DNA of 64,000 bases from Phycisphaerales bacterium (GCA_016716475.1 JADJWG010000004.1:868001-932000), one strand, 5' to 3'; positions 8,681 to 18,069 are shown, numbered from the stretch's first letter. Notes: generated from the sequence alone by a model not told the origin. Numbers and translations are program-made.

Positions 8681-10549
8681 ATGTCGCCTGCACCTCTCGT
8701 TGTTCCTCCCGGCGTGGCGCGCGTCGTACTGCTGGTTCTGCTTGGTGGCTGTGCCGGTCGCGCAACGGCACAGGCCGGTCCCGAGTCGCAACCCGCGGCC
8801 ACCGAGATTCGCCTGCGCTTCAACGAGCGCATTCCCATGCGCGATGGCATTACGCTGTCGGCCACACTCTACGGTCCCGCTGACCCGGCTGCACCGCCGC
8901 GGCCGGTGATTTGCACGCTCACGCCCTACATCGCCGACAACTATCACCCCTGGGCCTTGCACTTTGCGAAGAACGGTTATGCCTTCGCCGCCGTCGACCT
9001 GCGTGGCCGCGGCAACTCCGGCGGTACGTTTGAACCGTTCGTCCACGATCCGGCCGATGGCCACGACGTGGTCGAGTGGCTCGCAGAACAGCCCTGGTGC
9101 GATGGCCGCGTCGCACTCTGGGGCTCGTCCTACATGGGCTTCAACCAGTGGGCCACGCTGCGGGCGGCGCCACGCCACCTTGCCACGATCCTGCCCGTGG
9201 CCGCAGCTTATCCCGGCATCGATTTTCCCATCTTCAAGAACATCTCGTCACCTTACAACATCCGCTGGCTCACGATGACGAGTGGCGTGACGATGAACAA
9301 CGACATCAGCGGCGATGCGGAGCACTACTGGATCTCCCGCCTCACCGCCTTCTACCGCGCACACCGCCCGTTCCGCGAACTGGACAGCTTCATCGGCAAC
9401 CCGTCCGTGAATTTCCAGCGCTGGGTCGCGCATCCGACTACGGGGCCCTACTGGGACGCCACCGTCCCCGCTGCCGATCACTTCGCTGCGATCGATCTGC
9501 CGATCCTCACCATCACCGGTCACTACGACGCCGATCAATGGGGGGCGCTCGAGTTCTACCGCCGCCACATGGCGCACGGCCCGCCCGCGGCGACCGCCCG
9601 CCACTACCTCATCATCGGGCCTTGGGACCATGGTGGCTGTGTCAACCCGCGGGCGGAGTTCAAGGGGCTCGCCTTTGGGGCGGCCGCGGTGATCGACATG
9701 CGCGCCCTGCAATTGGCGTGGTACGACTGGACGCTGCGTGACGGTCCGCGCCCGGAGCTGCTGAGTCACCGCGTCGCCTACTATGTCCCGGGTTCCGGTG
9801 CGGAGTGCTGGCGCCACGCGGACTCGCTGGCCCACGTCACCGCGGGGATGCAGCCGTGGTTTCTGCAGGCCGCGCCCGCGCCGCGACACGAGCTCTTCCG
9901 GTCCGGCACACTGAGTCCCGCGCCACCCCCGGGCGACGCTGCGCCATCCGAGTACACCTATGACCCTCTCGACATTACGCCCGCTGAGTTTGAGCAGACG
10001 CCACGACCCAACACGATCACGGATCAGTCGGTGGTCTACACACTCGGCGGTCGCGGCGTCATCTTTCACACGCCACCCCTTGACGCGCCGCTGGAATTGG
10101 CCGGCGTCCCGCGGCTGACCGTCTGGATCGAACTCGATGTCCCCGACACGGACTTCGTCGCTACTCTCTCCGAGTTACTGCCCGATGGCACGAGCGTCAT
10201 GCTCAGTAGCGACTCGCTGCGGGCCCGCTATCGGGACTCGCCCACGGCCGAGGAACTCGTCCAACCCGGGCGCGTCGAACGCTACACCTTCGACCAGTTC
10301 AATTTCTTCGCCCGGCGGGTGCAGCGTGGCAGCCGCTTGCGACTGGTCCTGCACGCGCCGAACTCGATCTTCGCCCAAAAGAACTACAACTCCGGCGGGG
10401 TGGTGGCCGACGAGACCGCCGCCGATGCCCGGACAGCCCGCGTGCGGGTTTACCACGACTCCCGGTACCCGAGTGTGCTCGAATTGCCATTGGGGCACGC
10501 CGCGGACTCCATCGCCGCCCGCGCGAACAGCGAACAACCTTTGCCGTAA
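8681..10549 (+). CDS. CocE/NonD-family serine hydrolase, probable lipoprotein
   Basis: 622 residues from the ATG at 8681 with GGAG 6 bases upstream. The N-terminus has a lipobox-like LVLLGGC, so it may be lipid-anchored. The alpha/beta hydrolase domain begins IPMRDGITLSATLYGP; the nucleophile is Ser in WGSSYMGF, an acid is likely in HYDADQWG, and the His is in GPWDHGG. The last ~200 residues form the jelly-roll of the X-Pro dipeptidyl-peptidase C-terminal type. Relatives include cocaine esterase, alpha-amino-acid ester hydrolases and glutaryl acylases. The substrate is unknown. Confidence 0.88.
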   Translation: MSPAPLVVPPGVARVVLLVLLGGCAGRATAQAGPESQPAATEIRLRFNERIPMRDGITLSATLYGPADPAAPPRPVICTLTPYIADNYHPWALHFAKNGYAFAAVDLRGRGNSGGTFEPFVHDPADGHDVVEWLAEQPWCDGRVALWGSSYMGFNQWATLRAAPRHLATILPVAAAYPGIDFPIFKNISSPYNIRWLTMTSGVTMNNDISGDAEHYWISRLTAFYRAHRPFRELDSFIGNPSVNFQRWVAHPTTGPYWDATVPAADHFAAIDLPILTITGHYDADQWGALEFYRRHMAHGPPAATARHYLIIGPWDHGGCVNPRAEFKGLAFGAAAVIDMRALQLAWYDWTLRDGPRPELLSHRVAYYVPGSGAECWRHADSLAHVTAGMQPWFLQAAPAPRHELFRSGTLSPAPPPGDAAPSEYTYDPLDITPAEFEQTPRPNTITDQSVVYTLGGRGVIFHTPPLDAPLELAGVPRLTVWIELDVPDTDFVATLSELLPDGTSVMLSSDSLRARYRDSPTAEELVQPGRVERYTFDQFNFFARRVQRGSRLRLVLHAPNSIFAQKNYNSGGVVADETAADARTARVRVYHDSRYPSVLELPLGHAADSIAARANSEQPLP

Positions 10550-10642
10550 CGTGCTCTGCCGTTGTATCGGCCCGCCCGAACTCGGATGATTCATGGAAGG
10601 CAGTGTTCGAGCGGGGTGCCGCGTAGACCGCTGGAGGTCCGC

Positions 10643-11300
10643 ATGCAGCACCCCGCACAGTCCGATCTGCTGGCCGGCCGCCCGGCTGCTTTCGAGTCTG
10701 GCGATGTGGACCCCGCCCACGGTGTGGCGGCATTCGAATTCGACGCCGACACGTGCCTCACACTGCGGCCGGTCCGCCCCGTGCTCGGCTTCTAGCACGG
10801 CTATGCCGCCTCGGGGCCCGCGAAGCACCTGCCGGCTCTCACCAATGGAAGTGCTGCTGATGGTGGTGTACTGCGTGACTTCGCGCGCGCCGCGGCTGCA
10901 CGTCGCTATGACTTCAACCGGCCTACCGACCTGCGCGAGCTTGCGGTCTTCGTCACCAATCCGGCGCGCGACGGACGCGTCTTTCAATACTACGACGTGT
11001 CTGTCCGTATGGCGGCCGCGATGGACTTGACCCCACTGATTCTTGGTGTTCGTGTCGGCCGCCAAGGGCAAAGAATCCCGGCCTGTACAGTGCCTGTCGG
11101 ACACGCGTGTATGCGCCCGAGGTCGGTGTGCGGGCCGAGAACGTAACCGAGATTTGGTTCGTGTTCGATGCGACGCACGTCGGCGATGCGTTCTGCGCCT
11201 TTGATCGCACACCGCGCGACGGTGCTGTGGATCTGCACGATTTTGCAGCAGCACAGCGGGCGGCCGGCCCGGATATGCCGTCGAGCCGACGGCGCTGGGC
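10643..11300 (+). pseudogene. Decayed copy of sandwich plus dockerin-like C-terminus
   Basis: An ATG at 10643 with GGAGG 5 bases upstream opens a frame stopped by TAG at 10793-10795. The same frame continues with RRYDFNRP and ARDGRVFQYYDVSV, clearly related to RYDFEPAV and NADGRVFQYYDVWV in the 6391-8589 protein. Near 11060 the similarity moves to another frame (NPGLYSACRTRV, then IWFVFDATHVGDAFCAFD) and ends in a dockerin-like DGAVDLHDFAAAQRAAG. Thus at least one nonsense codon and one frameshift separate pieces of one ancestral reading frame. No hydrolase barrel is present. It ends against the convergent gene at 11311. Confidence 0.75.
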
Positions 11301-11310
11301 GCCTTCGGCA

Positions 11311-12438
11311 CTATGGGCACTGGCTGACGCACGCAGCCGGCGGATTCTTGAGCAGCGCAATGAACGGCGAGATGTCCGCGAAGCTCACCACGCCGTCGCC
11401 ATTCGCATCGCTGTTCAGGTAGGGTCCGTAACCCGCGTCCAGGTCACAAGTCCAGTTGGCATCACTCCCGGCCTTGAGCGCCGCAATGAACGGCGAGATA
11501 TCGGCGAAATCCACAACCGTATCGCCGTTTGCATCGCCGGGACAAGCGGCCGGTGGTGTTGGGACTGGAATCCACGCTACGTGGCGAAACGTCCAGCTCG
11601 CGCTCGCCACCACGACCTCATAGACACCGGTCGTCGGATCGAGCACTCCGACCGTGCCGCCGCTGGCGCCGGCGGTCGTACCGGCCGCGCAGTACAGGAT
11701 GCGGCCGTTGCCAAGTTCCCAGACCCCCCGCACACCGAGGTTGCCGACATCGTAGAAGTTGAGCTGGGTCCCGGTGGCATCGAACTCGTAGATTCCGCGC
11801 ACCGCACTGAAGCCCGCGACGTAGAGATTTCCGTTGCCCCGGGCGTAGACCTGCTGCGGAAAGCGTAGGGCGCTGGTGGCTGCGTTGTGAAACGGCGGGA
11901 GCGGGGCTCCGGCGAGTGTGAAACGTTCCAGGTTATGGTCATTTGAATCCGGCACGAGCACATCATGCTCGCGAAAGAGAACATAGTAGGGGCTCGCGAT
12001 GATTCCGCTTGCGAACGTGCTCTGCCCCGTGCCGTCGAGCTCGAAGCGCTGCACAGTTCCGCTGTGGGGGCCGGCCGCCACGGTCACGTAGAGCTGCCCG
12101 TCGTGCAGCGCGATGCCGCGGAGGTTCTGAATTCCATGGTTCGGCTGGTCGACGATGCGGCCCAGGTACGTGCCATCATAGGCATACTCGAAAACCGCAT
12201 TCGCAGTCTGGTCACTGATAAGGATCGTGCCACGCCCGCTGTCGATCGGCGTGTGCGGCGTTCGCAGGTTCTCGGTGTCCACGATGAACGCGTCGTCGAC
12301 GAGTGCCCCATCGAAGGGATCGAACGCCCACACCGCGCGCAGGGCCGAGTTGGGGATCACCAGCAGTCCTTCGCCCCCCGCTGTCCCCACCCACGCGCAC
12401 GCTAGTGCGATTACCAATCCGAGTCGTCCCGCCTTCAT
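11311..12438 (-). CDS. Secreted beta-propeller protein with paired dockerin-like repeats
   Basis: 375 residues; the start has an ideal AGGAGGT 5 bases upstream. A signal peptide (residues 1-22) is followed by NHL/SMP-30-like propeller blades, recognisable by repeated short motifs such as RGIALHDGQLYVTV and GNLYVAGF. The C-terminus has two calcium-loop repeats, GDANGDTVVDFADISPFI and SDANGDGVVSFADISPFI, separated by a Cys-containing linker. No enzyme signature was found; it may bind a ligand or be structural. The tail closely matches that of the next gene. Confidence 0.75.
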   Translation of the reverse strand: MKAGRLGLVIALACAWVGTAGGEGLLVIPNSALRAVWAFDPFDGALVDDAFIVDTENLRTPHTPIDSGRGTILISDQTANAVFEYAYDGTYLGRIVDQPNHGIQNLRGIALHDGQLYVTVAAGPHSGTVQRFELDGTGQSTFASGIIASPYYVLFREHDVLVPDSNDHNLERFTLAGAPLPPFHNAATSALRFPQQVYARGNGNLYVAGFSAVRGIYEFDATGTQLNFYDVGNLGVRGVWELGNGRILYCAAGTTAGASGGTVGVLDPTTGVYEVVVASASWTFRHVAWIPVPTPPAACPGDANGDTVVDFADISPFIAALKAGSDANWTCDLDAGYGPYLNSDANGDGVVSFADISPFIALLKNPPAACVSQCP

Positions 12439-12518
12439 TGCATACCTCCTCGTATGGCCTCGCCAGCAACAGTTCCGATGGACGTCCGCGTGGCCTGACC
12501 GGGATCATCGAGGTATGC

Positions 12519-12524
12519 ATTGTA
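12519..12524 (-). promoter_or_regulatory. Possible -10 box for propeller gene
   Basis: Reading on the minus strand gives TACAAT about 80 bases before the start at 12438. No good -35 hexamer lies at the usual spacing, so this is a weak call. Confidence 0.3.
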
Positions 12525-12575
12525 CCGAAGAAGATCGACTCGATGGGCCTGCACCGCGCACCATCATCAATTGTC

Positions 12576-12605
12576 TTGACCCTGCAACAACCAGGTAGCT
12601 ATAGT
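12576..12605 (+). promoter_or_regulatory. Sigma-70-like promoter for beta-repeat protein
   Basis: TTGACC at 12576-12581 and TATAGT at 12600-12605 are 18 bases apart, close to the housekeeping consensus. It points toward the gene starting at 12764, giving an untranslated leader of about 150 bases. The rest of the 325-base gap shows no gene. Confidence 0.55.
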
Positions 12606-12763
12606 GGAACTGGAGGATGGGTGATTGGGCGCCGGGTGGGCACCATGCACTATTCTCACATCGTGTCTAAGGATGCCGTGGCAGACCGATAATACAGAAA
12701 ATCGTGGCGGCGTATCGCTGACGGGCGGTATCCATAGTGCGACTGCCAATGATGGAGGCACTC

Positions 12764-15268
12764 ATGGCAAGACGAGCGCGTAATGGTGCGGGTGGTAGCG
12801 CATTACTGCTTGTGATGATGGCGGGCGTTTCCACCGCCTGGGCGAACCCGATCGACGCCGTATGGAACGGTGGCAGCGGATCGTGGAACACGGCGGCGAA
12901 CTGGTCCGGTATCGTCGTTCCCAACAACGCCGGCGGAAACGTCTTCCGTGCAATCATCGACTCCACGAACCCGGTGGCATCGGTCGTCACGCTGAACACC
13001 AACGTGACCATCGGGGGGCTCGTGATCGACGCGGGGGATGAGGTCATCATCGATAATGCCCGAATCCTGACCATCGCCGGTGGCCCGATCGAGAATGCCG
13101 GTACATTGCGAATCGGGTCGGCGGGCGGTAACACGTACCTGCTCCTGAGCACCGGTCCGGTTGAGCTGACCGGCGGCGGCGACGTGCAGCTTTCGAACAC
13201 GAACGCAAACTGGATCTACCGCGGCGACTTCGCCGGAAGTCTCGTCAACGTGGACAACACGATCCGCGGCTCCGGCAACTTCGGCTGGAGCGGTGCTCCG
13301 ATGCCCATCGAGAACCAGGCCCTGGTCGTGGCGGACCAGAGCACCGCGCTGACCGTCGCGTCCGGAACTGCCATTTTCCGCAACCTGGGGACGCTGCGAG
13401 CTGAGAACGGCGCCACCCTGCAACTCACCGGTAACATCGACAACGAAGACGGCCTGATCGAGGCCCTGGATGGCTCGCGTGTCCTGCTGACGAATGTGAC
13501 GGTCAACGCCGGTACGCTTGACAGCGCCGGGTCCGGCGCTGTCGAGGCCGGGTTTGGCGGTACGCTGGACGGTAGTGCCCATCCGATTCACATCCAGGGT
13601 GAAGTGCGCATCCCCAACGGCCAGATTCTTAGCGCGCGGGGCGAACTACACAACACCGGTGTGATCACGCTGAACTCGGCTGGCGGCAACACTTACCTCT
13701 TGCCCACAGGAGGCCCGCTGACACTGACTGGTGGTGGTGAAGTGCGCTTCTCGAACTTGCCCTCCAACTGGATTTACCGCGGTGATGCCGATGGCAGTCT
13801 TGTCAACGTGGACAATACGATCCGCGGTTCAGGTAACCTCGGCTGGAGCGGAGGTCCGATGCCCATCGAGAACCAGGCCCTGGTCGTGGCCGACCAGAGC
13901 GCCGCGCTGACCGTCGCGTCCGGAACCGCCACCTTCCGCAACCTGGGAACGCTGCGTGCCGAGAACGGCGCCACCCTGCAACTCAGCGGTAACATCGACA
14001 ACGAAGACGGCCTGATCGAGGCGCTGGACGACTCGCGCGTCCTGCTGACCAGCGTGACGGTCAGCGCCGGTACGCTGGACAGCGCCGGGTCCGGCGCTGT
14101 CGAGGCCGGGTCTGGCAGCACGCTGGACGGTACGGCGCATCCGATTCACATCCTGGGTGAAGTGCGCATCCCCAACAGCCAGATTCTTCGCGCGCGGGGC
14201 GAACTGCACAACACCGGTGTGATCACGCTGAACTCGTCCGGCGGCAGTACCTACCTCTGGCCCACGGGCGGCCCGTTGACGCTGACTGGCGGGGGTGAAG
14301 TGCGACTCTCGAACTCGGCCACCAACTGGATTTACCGCGGTGATGACAACGGGAGTCTCGTTAACGTGGACAACACGATCCGCGGCGCGGGCAATCTCGG
14401 CTGGAGCGGTGCTCCCACGCCGCTTCTGAACCACGGAGCGGTAATCGCCGATCAGTCCACCGCCCTCCGCATCAACGCACATCCGACCGAGGGTTTCGTA
14501 TCCACCGGCCACCTCGAGGCGAGCGGCAGCGGCGGGATCATCGTCGACGGCTCCGGACCCTGCACGACGTCCGGCACCGTCCATGTCGCCGCCGGCAGTT
14601 CGCTCGCTCGAACGGGTGTCTTTACTCAGACGGCGGGCCAGACCACCGTCCTCGGTTCGTTCACGGCGACGCAGGGGATCAGTCTGGAGGGTGGCATCCT
14701 CCGCGGGACGGGGACTGTCGGTACACTGAGCAACTCGGGCGGCACCGTGACACCCGGACTCTCGCTGGGAACTCTCGCCATCACCGGCAACTACACGCAG
14801 TCCGGCTCCGGGTTGTTCGAAGTCGAAGTGCAAGGCCTCGACACTGGCGAGGCCGATCGGCTCGCCGCAACCGGCACCCTGTCGCTCGGCGGCACGTTGA
14901 AGGTCATCGCCCAGGGCGAGTACACCCCCGCGATCGGCGACATGTTCACGATCGCGACGTCTTCCGGCATCTCCGGCCACTTCACCGACTACATCGCCGA
15001 GGGCTTCCCGAGCGGCGTGACCATCACGATGTACCGCGACGGGACGACGCTGCGGGTGGCGGTGGTGCGGCCGGGCGACATCAACTGCGACGGCGTGGTC
15101 AATTTTGCGGACATTTCGCCCTTCATTGCGGCCATCAAGGCCGGGAGTCTCGAGGCCTGGACCGAGCCGTGCCCCTGGCTCAACGCGGACGCGAACCGCG
15201 ACGGGACCGTGAACTTCGCCGACATCAGCCCGTTCATCGCGCTGATCAAGGCCGGCGCCGGCGGGTAG
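12764..15268 (+). CDS. Large secreted beta-repeat protein with dockerin-like tail
   Basis: 834 residues from the ATG at 12764 with GGAGG 5 bases upstream. A signal peptide (about 1-27) is followed by WNGGSGSWNTAANWSG, a motif typical of autotransporter-type beta-solenoid proteins. The body consists of Gly/Asn/Thr-rich beta repeats, including about two and a half copies of a 186-residue unit. Late motifs GTLAITGNYTQSGSG and LEGGILRGTGTVG also fit the solenoid class. The tail has two dockerin-like loops, GDINCDGVVNFADISPFI and ADANRDGTVNFADISPFI. It is likely a surface or secreted structural or adhesive protein; no catalytic motif was seen. Confidence 0.8.
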   Translation: MARRARNGAGGSALLLVMMAGVSTAWANPIDAVWNGGSGSWNTAANWSGIVVPNNAGGNVFRAIIDSTNPVASVVTLNTNVTIGGLVIDAGDEVIIDNARILTIAGGPIENAGTLRIGSAGGNTYLLLSTGPVELTGGGDVQLSNTNANWIYRGDFAGSLVNVDNTIRGSGNFGWSGAPMPIENQALVVADQSTALTVASGTAIFRNLGTLRAENGATLQLTGNIDNEDGLIEALDGSRVLLTNVTVNAGTLDSAGSGAVEAGFGGTLDGSAHPIHIQGEVRIPNGQILSARGELHNTGVITLNSAGGNTYLLPTGGPLTLTGGGEVRFSNLPSNWIYRGDADGSLVNVDNTIRGSGNLGWSGGPMPIENQALVVADQSAALTVASGTATFRNLGTLRAENGATLQLSGNIDNEDGLIEALDDSRVLLTSVTVSAGTLDSAGSGAVEAGSGSTLDGTAHPIHILGEVRIPNSQILRARGELHNTGVITLNSSGGSTYLWPTGGPLTLTGGGEVRLSNSATNWIYRGDDNGSLVNVDNTIRGAGNLGWSGAPTPLLNHGAVIADQSTALRINAHPTEGFVSTGHLEASGSGGIIVDGSGPCTTSGTVHVAAGSSLARTGVFTQTAGQTTVLGSFTATQGISLEGGILRGTGTVGTLSNSGGTVTPGLSLGTLAITGNYTQSGSGLFEVEVQGLDTGEADRLAATGTLSLGGTLKVIAQGEYTPAIGDMFTIATSSGISGHFTDYIAEGFPSGVTITMYRDGTTLRVAVVRPGDINCDGVVNFADISPFIAAIKAGSLEAWTEPCPWLNADANRDGTVNFADISPFIALIKAGAGG
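13124..14420 (+). repeat. 558-bp tandem repeat inside coding sequence, about 2.3 copies
   Basis: Equivalent points recur exactly 558 bases (186 codons) apart. The segment encoding SLVNVDNTIRG lies at about 13244, 13802 and 14360, and GG(N/S)TYL at 13124 and 13682. Copies one and two are near-identical over most of their length (shared PIENQALVVADQS and GNIDNEDGLIEALD); the third stops matching after NLGWSGAP. The pattern indicates recent in-frame duplication. Confidence 0.9.
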
Positions 15269-15410
15269 CGCGGTGGCGGTGTCGTGGGTGCGGTTCTGAA
15301 ATTCGCTCCCGATTTGAATGGACGGCGGGCCACCATGGGGTACTCTTATCGCAGGCGGGGCGCAGCCGTACGTAGGGACGGAGCGCTACCGCCGGCGGTG
15401 GAGGTGTCCC

Positions 15411-16055
15411 ATGTTTGCGACGCTCTCCGAGACCCTGCTGGCCGATAGTGCCGGCGCTGCCGGGATTCTACTGGGTCTGTATTGGTTCGGCCTGATTGTC
15501 GGTGGCGGGCTGTTACTGCTCTCCGTCTTCAGCGGCGGTGACCACGACCTGGGCGTCGATAGCGATGTCGCGGTCGGTGATTTCGACATTTCACATACCC
15601 ACGGCCTTTCTCACACGGTCGCGGCACTGAGCACCTGGTTCTCACTCAACTTCGTGGTGTTCTCCGCGGCGCTGTTCGGAGCGTTCGGGCTCGTTTTGTC
15701 CTACTTGAGCACGCTCAGTCCTTGGCTGGCATTCGGTGTGGCTCTTGGTGGGGGGCTGCTTCTTGGCCAGGGGGCTCACCAACTCATGCGGCTGGTCCGC
15801 CGAACTTCGGGCGACAGCGCTACCCAGCCGCAGGACTATGTCCACAAGCTGGCGCGCGTGACCATCGCCATCGCGCCCCACGGTAAGGGCGAGGTGGCGC
15901 TCCAGGTTCGCGGTGGAGAACGCTACGTCCCCGCCCTCAGCGATGCCGGTAATGGCTTTGCTGCCGGAGATGAGGTTGTCGTCGTCGGCTACCGTGCCGG
16001 CATTGCCTACGTCGTGTCCAGGACTGAGTACCGAGACCGCGTCCAAGCCGGGTGA
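15411..16055 (+). CDS. NfeD/YqiJ-like membrane protein with OB-fold
   Basis: 214 residues; the ATG at 15411 has GGAGGTG upstream. Helices lie at about 18-40, 75-97 and 100-120, and the last ~70 residues form a small beta domain (LARVTIAIAPHGKGEVALQV...GDEVVVVGYRAGIAYV) typical of NfeD/YqiJ OB-folds. This family is found next to flotillins and is thought to help their assembly in membrane microdomains. It lies 18 bases before the flotillin gene, in the same order as yqiJ-yqiK. Confidence 0.8.
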   Translation: MFATLSETLLADSAGAAGILLGLYWFGLIVGGGLLLLSVFSGGDHDLGVDSDVAVGDFDISHTHGLSHTVAALSTWFSLNFVVFSAALFGAFGLVLSYLSTLSPWLAFGVALGGGLLLGQGAHQLMRLVRRTSGDSATQPQDYVHKLARVTIAIAPHGKGEVALQVRGGERYVPALSDAGNGFAAGDEVVVVGYRAGIAYVVSRTEYRDRVQAG

Positions 16056-16073
16056 CCGGCAGGGAGGAGCCCC

Positions 16074-17375
16074 ATGGAACCGCTGATTGCGATTGGGTTC
16101 ATCACGCTCGCCGTGGCGGTGATTGCGCTGGTCATCATTGCCAAGCTCATCGTCGTCGGCAATCCCGATGAGTTGCTGGTCATCAGCGGCAGCCGCGGGC
16201 GTGAGGACCTCGGTTATCGCACGCTCATCGGCGGTCGCACGCTGGTCATCCCGGTCATCAACCGCGTCAGCCGCCTGAGTCTGCGCAACATGCAGGTCGC
16301 CATCGAGGTCAAGGCGCAGAGCGGCGGTGGACGCATGGTGCCGGTGATCGTGACCGGAGTAGCCAATGTGAAGATCTCGTCGTCCCCGGCCGAGCGCGCC
16401 GCGGCCATCGAGCGTTTCCTCGGCCAGCACACCGAGCAGCTCCAGCGTGTCGCCCGTGAGACCCTTGAGGGCGGTCTGCGGGCCGTGATCGGTAAGATGA
16501 CGCCGGAGGAGATCGTCGAAGATCGCGACAAGTTCGTCGCCACCGTCATGGCCGAGGTGCATGACGACTATCGCAAGCTGGGTCTCCAGATTGATAGCGT
16601 CAACATCCAGAACGTGCATGATGAGGAGGAGTACCTCGTCTCCATTTCACGCAAGGCCCGCGCGCAGGTCCTTGCCGATGCCCGCATGGCCGAAGCGCTG
16701 CGCGCTGCCGAGGCGGTCCAGACCGAAGCGGAAGCCAATGCCGCCGCCCGCAAGGCGAAGGCGGATCGCGATGCCGAGGCCCGGCTGGTCGAAGCCCAGT
16801 CGCGGCAGCGGGCCGAGCAGGCCCGTCTCGCCGCGGAGAAAGCCGTGGCCGAAGCGGAGAACGACCTGCGTATGCGCAAGGCCGAGCTCTCGCGTGACGC
16901 GGCCCACAAGGAAGCGGAGCAGCAGAAGGCCGAAGCCGAGGCCGAGCGCGCCCGCCTTGACGCGACGGAGGTAGCCCGGGCACTGGCGGCCCGCGACGTG
17001 GCCCAGGCCAAGGCCCAGGGTGACGCCGCCAAGACGGCCGAAGAGGGCAAGGCCCGCGCAGCCGCGATTGAGCAGATCGGCCTTGCCATCCAGAAACACC
17101 CCGACGCGTTGAAGGTCATGCTGGTCGAGATGATGCCGGCCATCGTCCAGGAAATGGCGAAGTCCGTGCAGAACATCGACCTCGGTAACGTGACGGTGAT
17201 TGACGGCGGCAATGGGCAGGGTGTGGCCGGTGCGGCCCTGAGCCGAGCCCGGGTGCTGTCGGAGTCGCTGGCGACGATCGAGTCGGTGCTGGGTGTGGAC
17301 TTGCGGCAGGTGTCACAAGGCATCGCACGGAACATTGCCGGTGAACCTTCTCATGCGCCGCAGCCGCGGGCGTAG
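16074..17375 (+). CDS. Flotillin-family (YqiK-like) SPFH protein
   Basis: 433 residues; GGGAGGAG precedes the ATG. An N-terminal hairpin or membrane helix (about 3-24) is followed by the SPFH domain (DELLVISGSRG through KLGLQIDSVNIQNV), then a long Ala/Glu-rich coiled coil with repeated EA(E/D)RA heptads (about 200-325), and a C-terminal oligomerisation part. Flotillins scaffold ordered membrane domains. It pairs with the NfeD-like gene just upstream. Confidence 0.9.
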   Translation: MEPLIAIGFITLAVAVIALVIIAKLIVVGNPDELLVISGSRGREDLGYRTLIGGRTLVIPVINRVSRLSLRNMQVAIEVKAQSGGGRMVPVIVTGVANVKISSSPAERAAAIERFLGQHTEQLQRVARETLEGGLRAVIGKMTPEEIVEDRDKFVATVMAEVHDDYRKLGLQIDSVNIQNVHDEEEYLVSISRKARAQVLADARMAEALRAAEAVQTEAEANAAARKAKADRDAEARLVEAQSRQRAEQARLAAEKAVAEAENDLRMRKAELSRDAAHKEAEQQKAEAEAERARLDATEVARALAARDVAQAKAQGDAAKTAEEGKARAAAIEQIGLAIQKHPDALKVMLVEMMPAIVQEMAKSVQNIDLGNVTVIDGGNGQGVAGAALSRARVLSESLATIESVLGVDLRQVSQGIARNIAGEPSHAPQPRA

Positions 17376-17548
17376 TGGTACAACCACGCCGCGTGGTCAC
17401 TGTACGGAGGATACGAGTGGAAGGTCGCGGTCCGGGTGTCCGTCGGCCGCTATTCGGCGTGCAGAAACCCCAGGTGCAGTTCCGCGTGCCGGAGGTTCAA
17501 TGCGATGCGCTCCGCACGGCCCAACCGACCGAACACCGGGCTGTGAAA

Positions 17549-17935
17549 TTACACCGGTTCGCTTTGAAGCCGAGCGACCGCTGCGCGCAGTCGCTGCATC
17601 CCTTCCTCTGTCTCGAGCGCCTCGATGCCGTATGTTCCACCCGGCGTCCGCGGAATCCGAAGGCCGCTTTCCATCCCGTCACGCAGGTAGCGCTTGACCT
17701 TGAAACGCATGACGAACCGCACGAACCACGGTACGCGCAGCGGATAGCCCTCATAGGAGTAGTCGATCCAGGTCGCTAGATGTCCAAGTGTCTGCCCGAA
17801 TGTCCAGTTGCCCGACCGCCGCAGACGACCCGCCCGCTCGGCCGTGTTGAGCCGCTCGATCTCAGCGAGCAGTTCGTCCAGAGTCTCAAACCGCAGTCGG
17901 CGCCTTACGGCCGTTTTGGTGTTCACGGTCGTCAT
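17549..17935 (-). CDS. DUF1569/DinB-like protein, truncated by in-frame stop
   Basis: 128 residues from the ATG at 17935 (GGAG 9 bases upstream) to TAA at 17551-17549. The body (WTFGQTLGHLATWID, then VPWFVRFVMRF) matches DUF1569 of the DinB four-helix fold. Past the TAA the same frame continues for 32 codons to TAG at 17450 and reads SPVFGRLGRAER and NLRHAELHLGFL, which is the expected family C-terminus including the metal-ligand-like His pair. The read-through length of about 160 residues equals the normal family size. The gene has therefore lost its last helix by one nonsense change (for example GAA to TAA), or needs read-through. Confidence 0.75.
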   Translation of the reverse strand: MTTVNTKTAVRRRLRFETLDELLAEIERLNTAERAGRLRRSGNWTFGQTLGHLATWIDYSYEGYPLRVPWFVRFVMRFKVKRYLRDGMESGLRIPRTPGGTYGIEALETEEGMQRLRAAVARLQSEPV

Positions 17936-18069
17936 GGTTCCGTGCTCCAGCAAGCATGCTTGCGTTGGGCATCCGGTCCTGCATCTCGGCTTGGGGTTTC
18001 CGCGGGGTGCCGACTGCCACTGGGTACGCCTGCGGCGCGCCCGGCGTCACAGCCGGCACGGCCGCTCGA

